From contig NC_083648.1 in assembly GCF_963576545.1 (NCBI RefSeq), positions 12,688,739 through 12,752,738 on the forward strand: 64,000 nt of DNA, in the 5' to 3' direction. The position numbers and the translations under genes are program-made. Shown here one piece after another: positions 26,166 through 39,842 of this stretch. This DNA is from Limanda limanda (lineage: Eukaryota > Chordata > Actinopteri > Pleuronectiformes > Pleuronectidae). Within the stretch, counting starts at the first letter, position 1, and each line of letters starts with the position of its first letter. The notes below the pieces were generated by a model. It was not told the DNA's origin, ran no database searches, and saw only the letters and a list, made by a program, of their open reading frames with translations.

Positions 26166-27869
26166 CCTTAACTTGTATTTTCAGCGTGCCCTGTACGAGC
26201 TATTAACTGCAATCCCCCCCCCTTCCTTAATCATTAAAGTGGACACATGAAGTGCATCCAATTTTTGGCATGGATGTAACATGGATACTATTCATGAATA
26301 TCTTGTTGTAATAGGTTATTTGAAGGAGAGTGGAGAAATGAGGTGGGGTGAGATGTACCTTGCCCACCTCCTTGTTCTCCCCTTTTCCAGCTGCTCTAAT
26401 TTGACACCTTGAGCATTGGAGGGTGGGGTGGTGGTGGTGTGAGGGGGGAGGGGGGGTGGGTAGGGTTAACTAGGTGGGGGAGTGCAAAGACACAGTGGAA
26501 TTCATTAAGAATAGCAGCCCCTCTCTCCCCTCAACCTCCCTCCAACGCTAATGACATCAGAGGTGAGCAGAGAGCAGACTTTAGCTGAGAGATGGGAGGA
26601 GAGGAGCGGGAGGGAGGGAGGGAGAAACCAAGAGAGAGGGGAGACGCATGAAATTATAAATATTTTAAAATGAAACTACATTTTCCGTGCAAGCAAGAAG
26701 AGAATGATGAGGTGCAGGTTCATACAGGAGCCGCTCCGACTGAAACCTTGTTTGCCCGGCTCAGTCCGAGTGCATTTCTACATCCTTTTAACATTCACAC
26801 AAAATGAAAATGGTTTTCGAAAAACTGCCATTTTGCCTTTGACAGTCTTAATGCACTATGATGACATGCCAACAACCGACGGCATACCTTCAAGGAACCC
26901 ATTTGTGCCACACTTTGTAGGTTGGATGGACTGCAATCAGACCTTTTTCAACATTGTGATTACTACGTACCGGCACAGTAATCTGTGGCTGAGGAATTGG
27001 CTGGCTAATGGCAGTTTCACATCAGCGATCTATAGGGACCTTGCAGACAAGTAAAGTGGTAGTTGCAAGATATTGAAATGGCCAGTGCCGCGTAGGATGA
27101 AAGGTCTTTAAAAAAAAAAAAGTATTAAGAACTTTTTTTCCCCAGCAGCAGCAGCAGCAGCAATGTGTGTACGCTGAGCAGCTTTATCTCTGCAGTCACT
27201 TAAAGCATCAAACACCTCGCTTTCCTTCACAGCCACTTGGAAGATGCCACTTGATTTTAAAGCTAGAGGGAAAAAACGATGGAGGGACGAGAGGAAGAAA
27301 TGTTTTTCCAGCTGAGCTGAAGCTGCGTCCCGAGACCTTTCAAATGCTCGTTTCCATTCATCCACCGCTGACACTTTTCATGACGTACTCTCTCTGGCAA
27401 ACTGTCTGACTCATAAATCCAATTCAAGCCTATTATTGAAGAACCTTTAAAGCTATCCTTCATTAATGTTAATGAGTTTTTTTAGTGGAGGCCAGTGGTG
27501 GTTAGGACTACATGGCTGCTTTCCCAAGCTTGTTTAACAGGCCACAGACAGAGATGGATGCTCCTCGCAGTCCAATAGGCTCCCGGAGCCATCTATCACC
27601 CGCAGGACCCACCCACAGAGCTCGGGCTCCATAACAAAGGCCAGCGAGGAAAAGCTCCTGATTGACAGCTTTATGTGTGTGGTGGCTAGTCAGACAGCGG
27701 AGAGGAGACGCGGTATCTGTTTGTGTCCTCCGTGCTGGCCTGCTCTCTGAAAATGAGTTGTGAAGAACAGAACAAAATAATGAGTGAGCTGGGGAATCAA
27801 TCAATATGCCGACACACGAGATAAATGAGAGAATCAAATACACACAAAAAAAAAACACCTCTAATGCTG

Positions 27870-28215
27870 CTGAGTAGGTACAAAACTAATCAGGCAAATG
27901 AAGCTGCCCGGGCAGCGTAAACCGTGGTGAGCGGTGTTAAGCGTAAACAGTTATTATCATAAAGATTATTACCCTTACACCTCCAGACTTACTAATTAGT
28001 GCAATAAACAGCCATATTCCAAAATGTATGGCGGGAGCACGCGATAAAACCCGCTGCAACATGTAAATACAGATACCGCTCTGCGCAGAGGCGCTAATAA
28101 AGGGATAACACACTGTTCTGCAGGCACTACATTCCGAAACATTAAAAAACATTAAAATCCATAATGATATAAAACACGCGCAAGCATAAACTGCTTTGCC
28201 GCTGCCACGGCTGTA
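27870..28215. promoter_or_regulatory. Candidate enhancer block
   Basis: This is repeat-free sequence with AAACAGTTATTATCATAAAG, ACTTACTAATTAGTGC, AATAAACAGCCATATTCC and CTAATAAAGGGATAACAC. It has several homeodomain, forkhead and GATA-like cores. Confidence 0.4.
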
Positions 28216-29075
28216 ATCATTTTACGAGAGGCCACAGTTCCTCTCAGGGCCCGTATATATATTCCTGAAATGCAGACAAAAAGGAAGGAAGGAGGGGGGG
28301 GGCGGCGGTGTTTCAGAAGAGACACACTAAATTTGGACAGTAAGTAGTATCACCCCGTCGGCGCGGTACACCGCACATTCGCAACGCCCCATTTAACCGC
28401 ACACGGCGCTTCCCTCTGCTGCCTTCATTTGCATACTTCAGCACGGCCCTGACAGATGAAGACGGATGGGGCGAAATCAGCCTCACTGAAACAACTGTTT
28501 TATCAAGGTTAAACTATCCAAGAAGCTCTTAACCCCCGCGCCTTTATCACACTACAGCTCTCCCAATATCAATCTATCAATATGATCTTATCGGCAGGGA
28601 CGGTTGGGGGGGGGGCAGAAGACGCTCTTCATAAACTCAAGTAATAGGAACATAAAGGAATTTTATGTGTTTAGGGGAGGAGACTGCTAAACATGGGGCT
28701 GAAGGACATGTCTAATAAAAAGTGGCTACAAGGTGGTGCCAGCACGCCAAATAAAATATAATAGAAGAAGAGTCGCTCGCCTGGAGGCCCGAGTGGCGTG
28801 CACGGAGGATCCACGAGTCAAATCTTGTGAACGACTGGTGAGAGGATGAATAAACACTAAAGTCTCGGTTTAACCAACACGGTGAACTTAAACATGGTCC
28901 TGCCACAAACTGAGGAAGCATGTATTGAATCTCGTTATCAGGTCACATGGAGCTTGAGGGGCCTATATTCTTATAGATATATAATAAAGTTTTGATATGG
29001 GAAGATATAAATGTGTGTGTGTGGTTTTACATCTCTTACACTTCTCTCTGGAGCTAAAACAGTGCGTAAGAGCAG

Positions 29076-29121
29076 AGCCAATCAGAAGAGAGGGGGCTCT
29101 GAGTCTCTCTTCTGATTGGCT
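29076..29121. repeat. Perfect 17-bp inverted repeat with CCAAT cores
   Basis: AGCCAATCAGAAGAGAG at 29076-29092 and its exact complement at 29105-29121 flank a 12-nt loop. Each arm includes a CCAAT/ATTGG core. It lies in a segment (29035-29290) that looks like a dispersed repeat, but I cannot name it. Confidence 0.85.
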
Positions 29122-29609
29122 GTCTTACTGACTGACACACAGCCAAGCCAACCACAGGTGACAGGTTGTAGCCCACTACTCTCGCTCTGTAAAACTCACC
29201 TGTAAAGGAAATCCTGACGGCTTGTTTAAAGGCACACTCTCTATAAACGCTCCGTGTCCGTTTCTCTGGGGATTCAGTTTGTTGATACTTTCACATTATT
29301 CATAAAAAATAACCTAATACTTCAAAATTCAATTCTTGTCTTAGTCCGAACAAATGCTCTTGTCTTCTTATGGCAAAGACGGTAAAATGCAGCAGTTTCA
29401 ATAATGTCAGATGATCAAGAGTGCAGCCAGCCACATAGTGTAGCACATGTGTGTAATCACAGTGTGTGCTTGTGTGTTGTGGCACTATGCATACATGTAT
29501 GTGTGTGACGTTCATTTACAGGTGTCCAAAATCCCTCAAACAGATTTGTATAATAAATTGGACAATTTCACTTTCTTACCTCTCACTTGTTTCTGTTAGT
29601 TACGGTATA

Positions 29610-29611
29610 TG

Positions 29612-29650
<39 letters not shown>
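29610..29650. repeat. (AC)n microsatellite
   Basis: This is an AC tract of about 38 bp in intron 2. Confidence 0.9.
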
Positions 29651-31427
29651 TACACAAACATACACTTAATATTTGTTTGATCATCATACTCGCAGTGCAG
29701 CTTATTGAGAAAGGAGAAGAACAAGATAAAAACTAAATTTTAAAAATGTAAAAGTCAAATTAATCTATAAGAACTCATGAATGTTATATTTTTACAGGTA
29801 AAACAGTAACTTTTAAGTGTTAATATCATTAAAACCAGAGTTAAATCCTTTTTGGGGATGAAAAATGTATAAAAGAATATTATCATAATTGCCATTTAAG
29901 CACATTATTCAAATCACAAGACCTGCCGTTTTTTGGTGAAGGTAAAACATCAGATTATAAATGAGGCGTCAGAAATGACCCAGCCTACAAATCATAGTAT
30001 CTAGACATATAGGGAATTTACTTGTTTGGTAAAGACCCCAGCAAAAATCTCCTCATCATCATTTTAAGATTTCTTTCTGTGAACATTAAATGTCAAAATT
30101 ACCATACCCACTGAAACACCTCAAATCGTAAATGCAATATCTATCAGTGTGGGTTTTTTATTTTTAGAAAGGTATAATCGCTGTGGTTTTTATGTGTTTT
30201 AACATTAACACTAAACATGCATCTGCCCAACACTTCCGAAACTTGATACGACACACTCACACAAAACAACAAACTCACACATAAACCCTCATGTACGCAC
30301 AAATCATTAGAGCAAACTACCTCCTAAACTTTTGGTCTTTGAAGGGTAAAAGCTCCGTTAGAAGAAGTAGCTGGGTAATAAATGAACAGAAGTATATAAT
30401 TTGCTGATAATGCTCGAGTAGAAAAAAAAAGAAAATGACAGCAATTAACATAATTTCAGCAGGAGTTAACTGTCCAGAACTAACACCGCCAAAGGCAAGC
30501 TGGCAGACAGACGGCACGGTGGAGACCCACAGCTTTCTCTCTTTGAGTTGGAATATGGATATCTACAGTACAGCCAAGCAGCAAGGAGGCATCGCTGTCT
30601 TATCAATCCTCATCGCTGCTACTCAGGATAACATGCTTTACATTTTCCTACCTTGTTAGTTGAGAGTAGACATTTTAAAGCTTCGGCTTTTTCCCCGAAA
30701 TAAAGAATTAATACACTGGGTACACTCTTCATAACAACAAGTTAAACCAGCTTCTTGAGAAAATCTTCATTGTCTCAGATTAATGAGATTTCTTCACTTT
30801 CCACAATTTAATCTGCATTTGGAAAGTGAAACTATCTCTCCCTAGTGGCAGTTTTGACTTATTAATCATTATACTCACTATCAATTTTGTTGAAATTTGA
30901 AACCAGATCCAACTTGTGTTTCTCTCCCTCCATGCATGCGCCACTTATATAATTTTTTTAAATATTTTTTTCTTATTTCACTGTTTTCTTTATCTAAGCT
31001 TTTACTGTTGATTCCATTTTTTTTTTTTTTTTTTTACATTATACTCTCAATGTGTGTCTATACCAATTCGGCATCTACAGGCTTCACACACAATTTCATT
31101 ATAATTATCCAATGACAACAAATATATCTTGAATCTCTCCCACATGCAGCGTTCTCCCGACACTATTCCAGCAGCCGACTGCAAGTGCCCTTATCTGCCT
31201 CACTGAGACGGCCTTTCCCCTGCCAGGCGGCCGGGCCGAGGGCTGACCTCTGCTAACACGCATGCTCTCGCCCACTGTGCTAAATGCTACCTGTGGTGTC
31301 ACATCTGCCCCGGGAAGTGATCCAAAGCTGCAGCACCCCGTGTCTCTTTTAGGTCCCACGGAATTAGCAGCAACGATCCCAGGAGACTGCCTGCCTGCCT
31401 GCTTCCCTGCCTATTTCTGCCCTCCCA

Positions 31428-31702
31428 ACACACACACACACACTCACACACACGACACACACACACACACACACACACTCACTCACACAGCAGATACCAC
31501 ACACCGCACTGAAGATTGCCAGCATGAGGCTGTTTGATTTCGCAGCCACAAAAAACAACTCTTTGTGTGGCTAAATTTATCATCGCTCCTCGCGACAGTA
31601 TTTGTGTCTTTCTCTACAGTTCAATATCTCTTCTCTCTTTTTCTCTCCCAGTGTGTGTGTGTGTGTAGTGTGTGTGTGTGTGTGTGTCTGTGTGTGTGTG
31701 TC
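31428..31702. repeat. (AC)n and (GT)n microsatellites facing each other
   Basis: An interrupted (AC)n lies at 31428-31490 and an interrupted (GT)n at 31651-31702, about 160 bp apart. They are complementary to each other. Confidence 0.85.
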
Positions 31703-32365
31703 GGCATTGTTCTTTGTCTGTGCCTCTTCCTTCCTTCCAGTGAAGGTGCCGAGGTTACCAAGGCTCATCTGTGGCCCCTTTGTCTCTCACAGAAACGGCA
31801 AGGTTTATTAACATAAATTAGAATAGCTCACCAAGAGAGTACCTTGTCGCTACGCGTTACCCACGGCAACCTCTCCTCCACTCTAAATCCACCTGATCGT
31901 GTGTGTGTGTGTTTGTGTGTGAAATAAAGAAAAGAGATAGACTAAAAGAGTGAGAGAGAGTGAGTGAGTATGTGAGTGAGTGAGCGGGAGACGGAGGGAG
32001 GGAGAGAGAGAGAGCACTCCCTTGCATCTAAATGTGAAACTACTCTGAGACGGGGGAGACACATCCACACCCATCTCTCCCCTGTCCTGATTAAAATAAA
32101 TGGTGCTATCTGCACTGCATGACTCACTACACCATGGCATTACTATCAGTAATTGAAACATCCAATCACTACTGAGCCATCAGCCTCGCTGCTCTTCCCC
32201 ATCTGACTTTGTGGCACCTGATTGAACATCCCACTGTATGGGAAGTAATACAGGATATGGCTACGAGTTTGTATGGAGGAGATGAGAAGATGAAGAAATA
32301 CTGCGTCAACCGGGCTGCAATCTTGTGACAATGTCTGAACATGTACAGTATATACAGTACGTATT

Positions 32366-32430
32366 CCTACGTGTGTGCGTGTGTGTTGCGTGTGAGTGTG
32401 TGTGTGCGTGTGTGTGTGTGTGTGTGTGTT
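32366..32430. repeat. (GT)n microsatellite
   Basis: This is an imperfect GT tract with GC and GA interruptions. Another short one lies at 32662-32700, followed by a G-rich run. Confidence 0.85.
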
Positions 32431-32928
32431 CCACCACCATCTCCAGGGAGAAAGAGGCAGCCTCATTGATTGGTGTTGATTCCATCTGGGCAGCGAGCAG
32501 CGACTGACAGTGGATCTAAGCTGCTGCGAAAGGCAACCATTAATCTTGGTCCTGTTTAAGCAGCATGTATTAATTTATGTCATTTTTACTAAGTCAGCCG
32601 GGGAAGAGCGCTTGCCATTTTATGTTTGACTGTTCATCGAAGTCAGAGGTTGAAGTGGTGGTGGTGTGTGTGTGTTAGTGTGTGTGTGTGTGTGTGTGGT
32701 GGTGGGGGGGTTCCTTTTGTACAACCCCAGCATGCTGCCAACACGCCACTTACATCATAGTGGCGGGGTGCCAGAGAAACGAGATCCCACACCTCGAATT
32801 AAAGGCTATCAGCTGTCAGGGCAACCATCGCCATCATGGACCAAAACAAAATCTGAATGTATATATCTCTGACATAATAAAGGATGGGGAGGGGAGATTT
32901 AACACCATGAAAAACTAGAATGGCATCA

Positions 32929-33240
32929 ATATACCTCCGCCAAGGCCCAACACCTAACACAGTTAAATTCACTTAATCCAGATTTTTATTTGGATCTGCG
33001 TCAAATTACCCACACCCATAAATACCAGTCCCTTAAACATGTCCGATTTGTTTTTATCAAGATGAATTATTCTCTGAGGAATCAACAGAAATTATTGAAA
33101 ACATCCTGTCTCACAATTTCCTAAAGCTGATCCGGATCCACACCAAAATGTAATGTGTTTGATGGAAATCCCAAAAATGTTTGCGTAATCCTGCTAATTT
33201 ACAAACAAACACAAACGCTGACGGACACATAACCTGTTTG
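32929..33240 (+). repeat. MITE-like family A, best-preserved copy
   Basis: It starts with ATACCTCCGCCAAGGCC, the inverted form of the CCTTGGCGGAGGT end seen in other copies. The middle has TGGATCTGCGTCAAATTACC, TGATCCGGATCCACACCAAA and CGTAATCCTGCTAATTTAC. The other copies were anchored on this one. It ends at a (GT)n tract at 33241. Confidence 0.7.
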
Positions 33241-33879
33241 GGTGTGTGTGTGTGTGTGTGGGTGGGGGGTGGGGGGGTGATGATGATACACTAGAACTAA
33301 ACAGCAGTAATATTCCGACGCATATACAGTCCGAGCCCCGCGAACGATTCAGTAATAAGATCTGCAGGTGTTTCAATCCAACAATATGAGGATATACGCG
33401 TCCACCGCTCCATACTGCGTGAGGCAATTCCACAAGACTGTGGAGAATCCAATCAAATCCAAACTGCACCAATAAGAAAAACAATGGCCGGGGCAATTGC
33501 AACAGCAATAATGTCACCGGAGCTGTTTTGTAGACAGTAAAAGCTGCTCCAGAGACAAACATCTGATAAAAAAGAAACTCCACTCTGCCATAGAGCAAAT
33601 TTCCTCTCTAAAGCAATTTTATATTTGATAAGTGGGAAGGCATTCTTAGCGTAATGGATCTGAATATGATCTCTGTCAGAAAACTAAGAACACAGCCTCG
33701 TATAAAAGCGCTGTGTGCAGAATGGCCAGAGCTGCTGCATCAGATAACTAAATGGAGACGTGCAGGAGAGAAACTATAGATAGAGACACAATGCATTCAT
33801 GTTTCATTTGAATAGGTGAACTGATAGATCTCTGATTCTCCATCCTTTCCTTTTTTTTTATCTTTTGCTTTCGGGCAGC

Positions 33880-33913
33880 TTCCATGAAGGTGTTACCTTT
33901 CACCTTCACGGAA
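33880..33913. repeat. 13-bp stem-loop with one G-U-type mismatch
   Basis: TTCCATGAAGGTG (33880-33892) and CACCTTCACGGAA (33901-33913) pair except at one position around an 8-nt loop. No function can be assigned. Confidence 0.6.
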
Positions 33914-33993
33914 ATGTGAAAATGTGTTTATGTGTATTTCATTTCATTGAAGGCAGTAAACAGACACACCTAGCGACCTATCTGTGCGCTCCA

Positions 33994-34026
<33 letters not shown>

Positions 34027-34069
34027 CACACACTCCCTCGCCATACGTCGACACACAGAATATGACCAT

Positions 34070-34225
34070 TCTACAGCCAGATATGTTATCACGGCTAATT
34101 ACTACTCCCACCTCAGATATACAGGGCTGTAATTAGCCTCTTAAAACATGATTAACATGTCTCAATTAAGCCAGTCAACATTTGCATAATATATTAGCTG
34201 TCCTAATTGCAAGTGAGTTTTTATA
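34070..34225. promoter_or_regulatory. Candidate enhancer with paired TAATTA sites
   Basis: TAATTA occurs at 34096-34101 and 34130-34135, the second in GGGCTGTAATTAGCC. These are followed by AACATGATTAACATG, CATTTGCATAATATATTAGC and CCTAATTGC. The sequence is dense in homeodomain and POU-like motifs and free of repeats. Confidence 0.45.
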
Positions 34226-34999
34226 TCAGAGGACAGGGAACAGCAAAAAAATACTCGCTGTTGCTTCTGAAGTACGCTGATAATGCAGCGAATATAAATA
34301 TGAGTCGAGAGGAGACGTCAGTGGATAAAAAGGGAACCTGGTATATTTATGTAAGATGTAACTCACTTGACAAGCAAAGATCAGAACACGCCCGACCAGA
34401 CTAAAATATATTACATGTTTATTATTTTTATTATTTACTTAGATGAGCATTTCTGGTCAGCGGGGGAACGGCCTCCCATAAACTCGGAAATCAAAGCCTG
34501 GCGGCGTCTTCTCGGGAAAAAACTTCTGCGCTCATTTCAAAGTTATTTATCTGAAGTTATTTATGAGGGAACAGACAGAGTCCTGTTCAGCCTTATTTCC
34601 GTGGAAACTAAAACATGGGGGGGGGATAAACTGCTGCTTCGGCACTTCCAAGCCGGGGACAGATATACAGTCTCCCAGCTAGCGCGGGGAAAACCAAGGA
34701 CATAGCCATTAGTTTCAGGACAGCGCCACATTGGAGACTAATGCCTCCATCTGTCACCGGAGATGAGAGGAGGGTAACAAAGAGAGGCAACACTAACCCC
34801 TGAACTCATCATGGACAGCCATGTCAATTAAATACTGAAAAACAGCAGCACTGGGAGCCATTGGGACCAGTCTATCCACTGCTTCATGGGAACTCGACCA
34901 GTACCTACATCAACGTTTAATGGTAATGGTACGGGGAATAAAACACACCCCTTACATTTACTTCAAGCGCACTCACTCGACCTGAAAGTATTATTTGAT

Positions 35000-35185
35000 C
35001 ATTTTGATGGTATATTAATTGTTTCAGACATTTTTATATAAAAATGCTAATATTTCTTCTCTGTTTCTCAGATATTAGGATTCATTGCTTTTCTATGTTT
35101 CATATAATTGTAAATGAAATATCTTTTGTTTTTTTCGCGTTCGTCGGAGACTAAAAAAGGCATTTGAAGAAACAGATTTTTTCTC
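35000..35185 (+). repeat. Family B fragment (5'/middle part)
   Basis: TCTCAGATATTAGGATTC, GCTTTTCTATGTTTCATATA, ATTGTAAATGAAATATCTTT and GGCATTTGAAGAAAC follow the order of family B's middle section. Confidence 0.5.
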
Positions 35186-35409
35186 ACACTATACTTTACA
35201 ATTAAGTGTACGCAATTAATGGTTCAAATAAGAAATAAGCGGAGTAATGAATAATGAATACTGAAAGGAAGAGTTAGTTGCGTGGCACTGCTTCGTGCCA
35301 ATGAACACTATACTTCACGAGTCCTGACAGGAACCTTGAAAGTGACCAGAACAATGTGAACATAACATAAAATATGTGTATGTGTCTAATTAGCAGCAGG
35401 CGGGAGGTG

Positions 35410-35410
<1 letters not shown>

Positions 35411-35484
<74 letters not shown>

Positions 35485-35494
35485 TGTGTGTGTG

Positions 35495-35525
<31 letters not shown>

Positions 35526-35534
35526 CTGTGTGTG
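35411..35534. repeat. Long (GT)n microsatellite
   Basis: This is 124 bp of GT with single TC and GC interruptions. A GA-rich tract follows at 35719-35776. Confidence 0.95.
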
Positions 35535-38108
35535 CGAGGTTGGTGCAGTTAGGAGGACCAACTGATTCAGCAGGTCTCCGGCTTTGATGAAGTTCAATAC
35601 ATTATCCGTCTGATCACATTAGTCATGCAGGAGCTCTCCATCTGACCCGAGCCTGTATGAGGGTAATGTGAGGCTGTTGACACAGAGTGGCCTGATGAAA
35701 AAACAGTCCAAGGCCCGCCGAGAGAGAGAGAGAGAGACAGAGACAGACAGAGAGAGAGAGAGAGCGAGAGAGAGAGGAGGCCTGAAATTTGACACCCAGA
35801 AACACTGACTTGGTGTCTGGCTTCTCTTACTTAGTCAACCGGTACGTGCCAGCTTCCCTCGCCGTAATGGTTCCACACAAACAAAGACAGCGTCCAGCTC
35901 TCTTCACAGGATGTGAAGCCCCGAACAGGAAAACAAATTCTAAGTGCTCTCAGGAACTGTAGAAACAATGATGATAGTTTTTTTTTTTTTTAGTAGCGAG
36001 GGGGGGGCCTGTAGACAGAGAGACACTGGCGGCCCAGAGGAACGTCTGCAAGTGGTAACACAAGCCTGTCCCTGGTTTTCCATAAGCCGGCGTGCGAACC
36101 TGAGCTTGTTTAAGCTTGCTAAATACTCTCCCGCCATGACACGAGCCCGACCCCCGGCACAGAGACACAGGGAGTGGGGTGGGGTGGGGTCATCAGTTAA
36201 GGCCTGCTCTCTCCACTATTGGCATGCGCTCCTGCCTTGTTTGTCAGCTGCTTATCAATTGGACACCTCGGCGTCCCATATTGCCGCTGTCAACACTCAC
36301 ACGCCAGCTACATACCGCGCGGGGGGGGGGGCACATGCACCACACACATGAACAGCCACGTGCAACAAATGCTATACAATGTAAAGGTATGTTTCCTCTG
36401 CTCAGTGAGAGGTTGAGGAGAATCTGAAGCGCCGTGCTGATCTCTCCTCCTGCTCCTCGCTCTTCCTCTCAGAGACACTCTGCAACAATGTCGGAAAAAC
36501 AGGGAGAAGCTGACTCTTTGTAAAGAATATAAAAAAAGACCTGACAAATTACAGGCTGTACTCCACTCGCATACACTGCACTCAGCACATTTGGCTGTAA
36601 ATGCCATGGTGAAGGTTTGAGTCATTTTCTCTGTCACTGCAGTGAAAGGATTTTCAGTTTCGTCTGCACAAACCTCCGATGGGCGAAGATGAGCCGCGGC
36701 TCAGCTCTTCAGACACAGACAGGGAGGACACAGCCATTAAGTCCTCTCTCACAAATTGTTTGGGTTATTCTTAACTTTTAAAAGCGTCTCTGTCTTCATA
36801 GAAACAACGGCGTCATTTACAGCTTGCTGAAGAAAAACGCTTTTCCAGCTATGCTTTTTTAATTCAATAAAACAACTGATTCGATACATTACAAAGAGAA
36901 ACTGTGTTGAAATATGTTTGTTTCCCAACTTGGTCCTGAGCAGAGAGGAGGAGAGTTTGCAGGCAGAGGGGAGGCTCTCTCTCTCTCGCCAGACGCACTC
37001 TGAAACCCTGGTTGCCAAGAACGGTGGGAAGAGAGGAGAGGCAGGGGGAAAAGCCAGGAAAAGGTCCAAGTCACTTTGTTCTTCTTTTTGGAAACGAACT
37101 CTAGCTGAACCCAGGGAGACGTCACACAGTTTACAAAGAGCCAGGCATTACTCTCCCACTTTTCACTTTCCAAGCCTTTTAGAAACAGGGCCCCAACCTA
37201 CTATGCAGCTTCCTCCTCTCAGAAAACACTCTTTAACCTTTATGAATCCGGTGAAAATCCCAAAGTATCTGTTTACTCCTGCTCTTTTTTTTTTTTCTTC
37301 GTCTTTTTTATTCAGGAAAACCCTGTGCCAATATCTGACTCACGAGAGCGAAATGTCAAAGAAAAACATTTCACGTTGCATTAAGGGAAAATGGTGTTGC
37401 CTCGATACAAGCCCCGTGTTTATTTCCAACTGTCTACACGGCTGCAGCACCAGCAGACAAAGTGACAAGGCTCTCTCAGTAATCTCAGCCCCCTGCTTCA
37501 AAGTTGTGTTCACAGATAAGGTTATATTGGATATTTTGTTTTATTTCCTCCCTTCAAAAAGCGGCGCTCTGCCACATCCCTCAGAGAACATCCGCGGGCT
37601 TTCATCATGTGAGCCGCTGTTCTTTTAATCTGCTGTTAAGTGAGTAATAATTCACACATTCCTTTTCACGACTTTGACCCTCGTTGCAAACATAAACAGA
37701 AAATCCCTCTGACCTGCCTCTGCATGTAAAACAGCTCACTTAGCAAACACCATCCAACTCGGCCAAGGAAAACAGACTGAGAGGAGTGTGTTGGGGGGGT
37801 TGCGGGGGGGGTTGGACAGCCCCAGCCTTGCGAAAGGCCCAAATGTCGGCATGAAAACACTCCTGTCCAATGACAGCAGCTCGTCTGGGGTCCGAGCTGC
37901 TCACATGCGAGCTGTGTGACTTTTTGTCAGGAAAAACGTGTCGTAAATCAAAGGGGGGGAAAAAATAAAATTTATACTTCCAGTGGCTCGGGAAAGGAAG
38001 GTCTAGATGGCCATGACCTGCTTTGGCTTTGTACATTTTTTTTTTCCCCATAAAAACCCATCAATCATTAAATGAAGCTTTTATATTTTCTCATCAGGAT
38101 CAGTACTA

Positions 38109-39023
<915 letters not shown>

Positions 39024-39208
39024 CTCGCCTGCGCTTCGTCTAAGCTTTGGTCTGTGATAGTCATGATTTGCTGTAATATGTCTCCGATGTCCTGCTTCCT
39101 TCCGTCCCCGTCCGTCCCCGCCGTGCCATCCTGCATATGCTGCGCCAGGCCGGGGTGTCCGGCCATGCCTACCCCGTGGGAGTGCATCAGCCGCGGCTGC
39201 TCGTCCAT
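39024..39208 (-). CDS. pbx1: pbx1 exon 1 (start codon, N-terminus, PBC-A start)
   Basis: This is the coding part of the first exon. The minus-strand translation starts [20 protein letters not shown] and ends in the PBC-A start [20 protein letters not shown] followed by DEAQA. Two bases (AG) of a split arginine codon precede the donor GCGAG/GTGAGG. The start ATG has a good Kozak context: purine at -3 (GAGG before ATG) and G at +4. The frame is open for about 24 codons upstream but contains no ATG there, only a TTG, so the family start is kept. Compared with human PBX1, the glycine-rich linker is slightly shorter (SHGVG for SHAGVG, and GTDGDGRK for a longer form); this comparison is from memory. 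Pbx1 is a TALE-class cofactor acting in the nucleus; its homeodomain exons are outside the window. Confidence 0.97.
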
Positions 39209-39333
39209 CCTCGGTCGCGGTCCCCGCTTCCTTTGCCTCCAACTTTTTTTATTATTGCTATTATTTAATTTAAATATCAAGAGGGGTAAAAAAAATGAAA
39301 AATATCCTCGGAAATTCCTCTGGATTCCTCTGC

Positions 39334-39367
<34 letters not shown>

Positions 39368-39720
39368 CCCGGCACTCCTCCTTCCTCCTTGGTAAGCTTT
39401 TCTGGATTTGGGAGGAGGGAGACTGACAAACCCTCTCCCAAGCTCTCTCTCTCTCTCTCTCTCGCTCTCTCTACCTTCCTCTCTCTCTCTCTCTCGCTCT
39501 CTCCCTCCCTCTCTCTCTCCCTCTCCTTCTCTCTATCTCTCTCTATCCCTCTCTCTCGGTGTCTCTCCCAGCTGGTTGAGGTGAAATCTGATCTGAATCG
39601 CTGCTTTTGGCTGTGGCCACTCCTGCGCCGCTACTGTAGGCAACACAAGCACAAAAAAAAAAGCAGGGTTGAAAATTAAAGGATCCTAATCTGATTAAAA
39701 GTGCAGCGCGTTGATTTCCC
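39209..39720 (-). promoter_or_regulatory. pbx1: pbx1 5' leader region with long CT tracts
   Basis: The sequence just upstream of the start codon is CpG-bearing near the ATG. It then holds pure or near-pure CT tracts on the plus strand at 39333-39364 and 39444-39560, which are (GA)n on the gene's strand. These are probably 5' untranslated or core-promoter sequence. No TATA box lies at a convincing position and I cannot place the transcription start. Confidence 0.55.
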
Positions 39721-39842
39721 CCCCCTCCCGCGGAACGCTTTTTACGCACCAGAGATACGCGCCCGGAGGATCAAGTTGCCGGAGAAGGTTTCGGATATGA
39801 AAGTCACCAGCAACTGTTATTGTTTCGCTTATGTCTTGTAAC

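Noticed and set aside
36918..37628. 236-codon open frame on the plus strand, antisense in pbx1 intron 2
   Set aside because: Composition is rich in Ser/Lys/Phe typical of random frames, no domain is recognised, and there is no promoter or splice context.
39209..39280. In-frame extension of pbx1 upstream of the ATG
   Set aside because: The frame is open but begins at a TTG. The ATG at 39208 has a good Kozak context and matches the family start.
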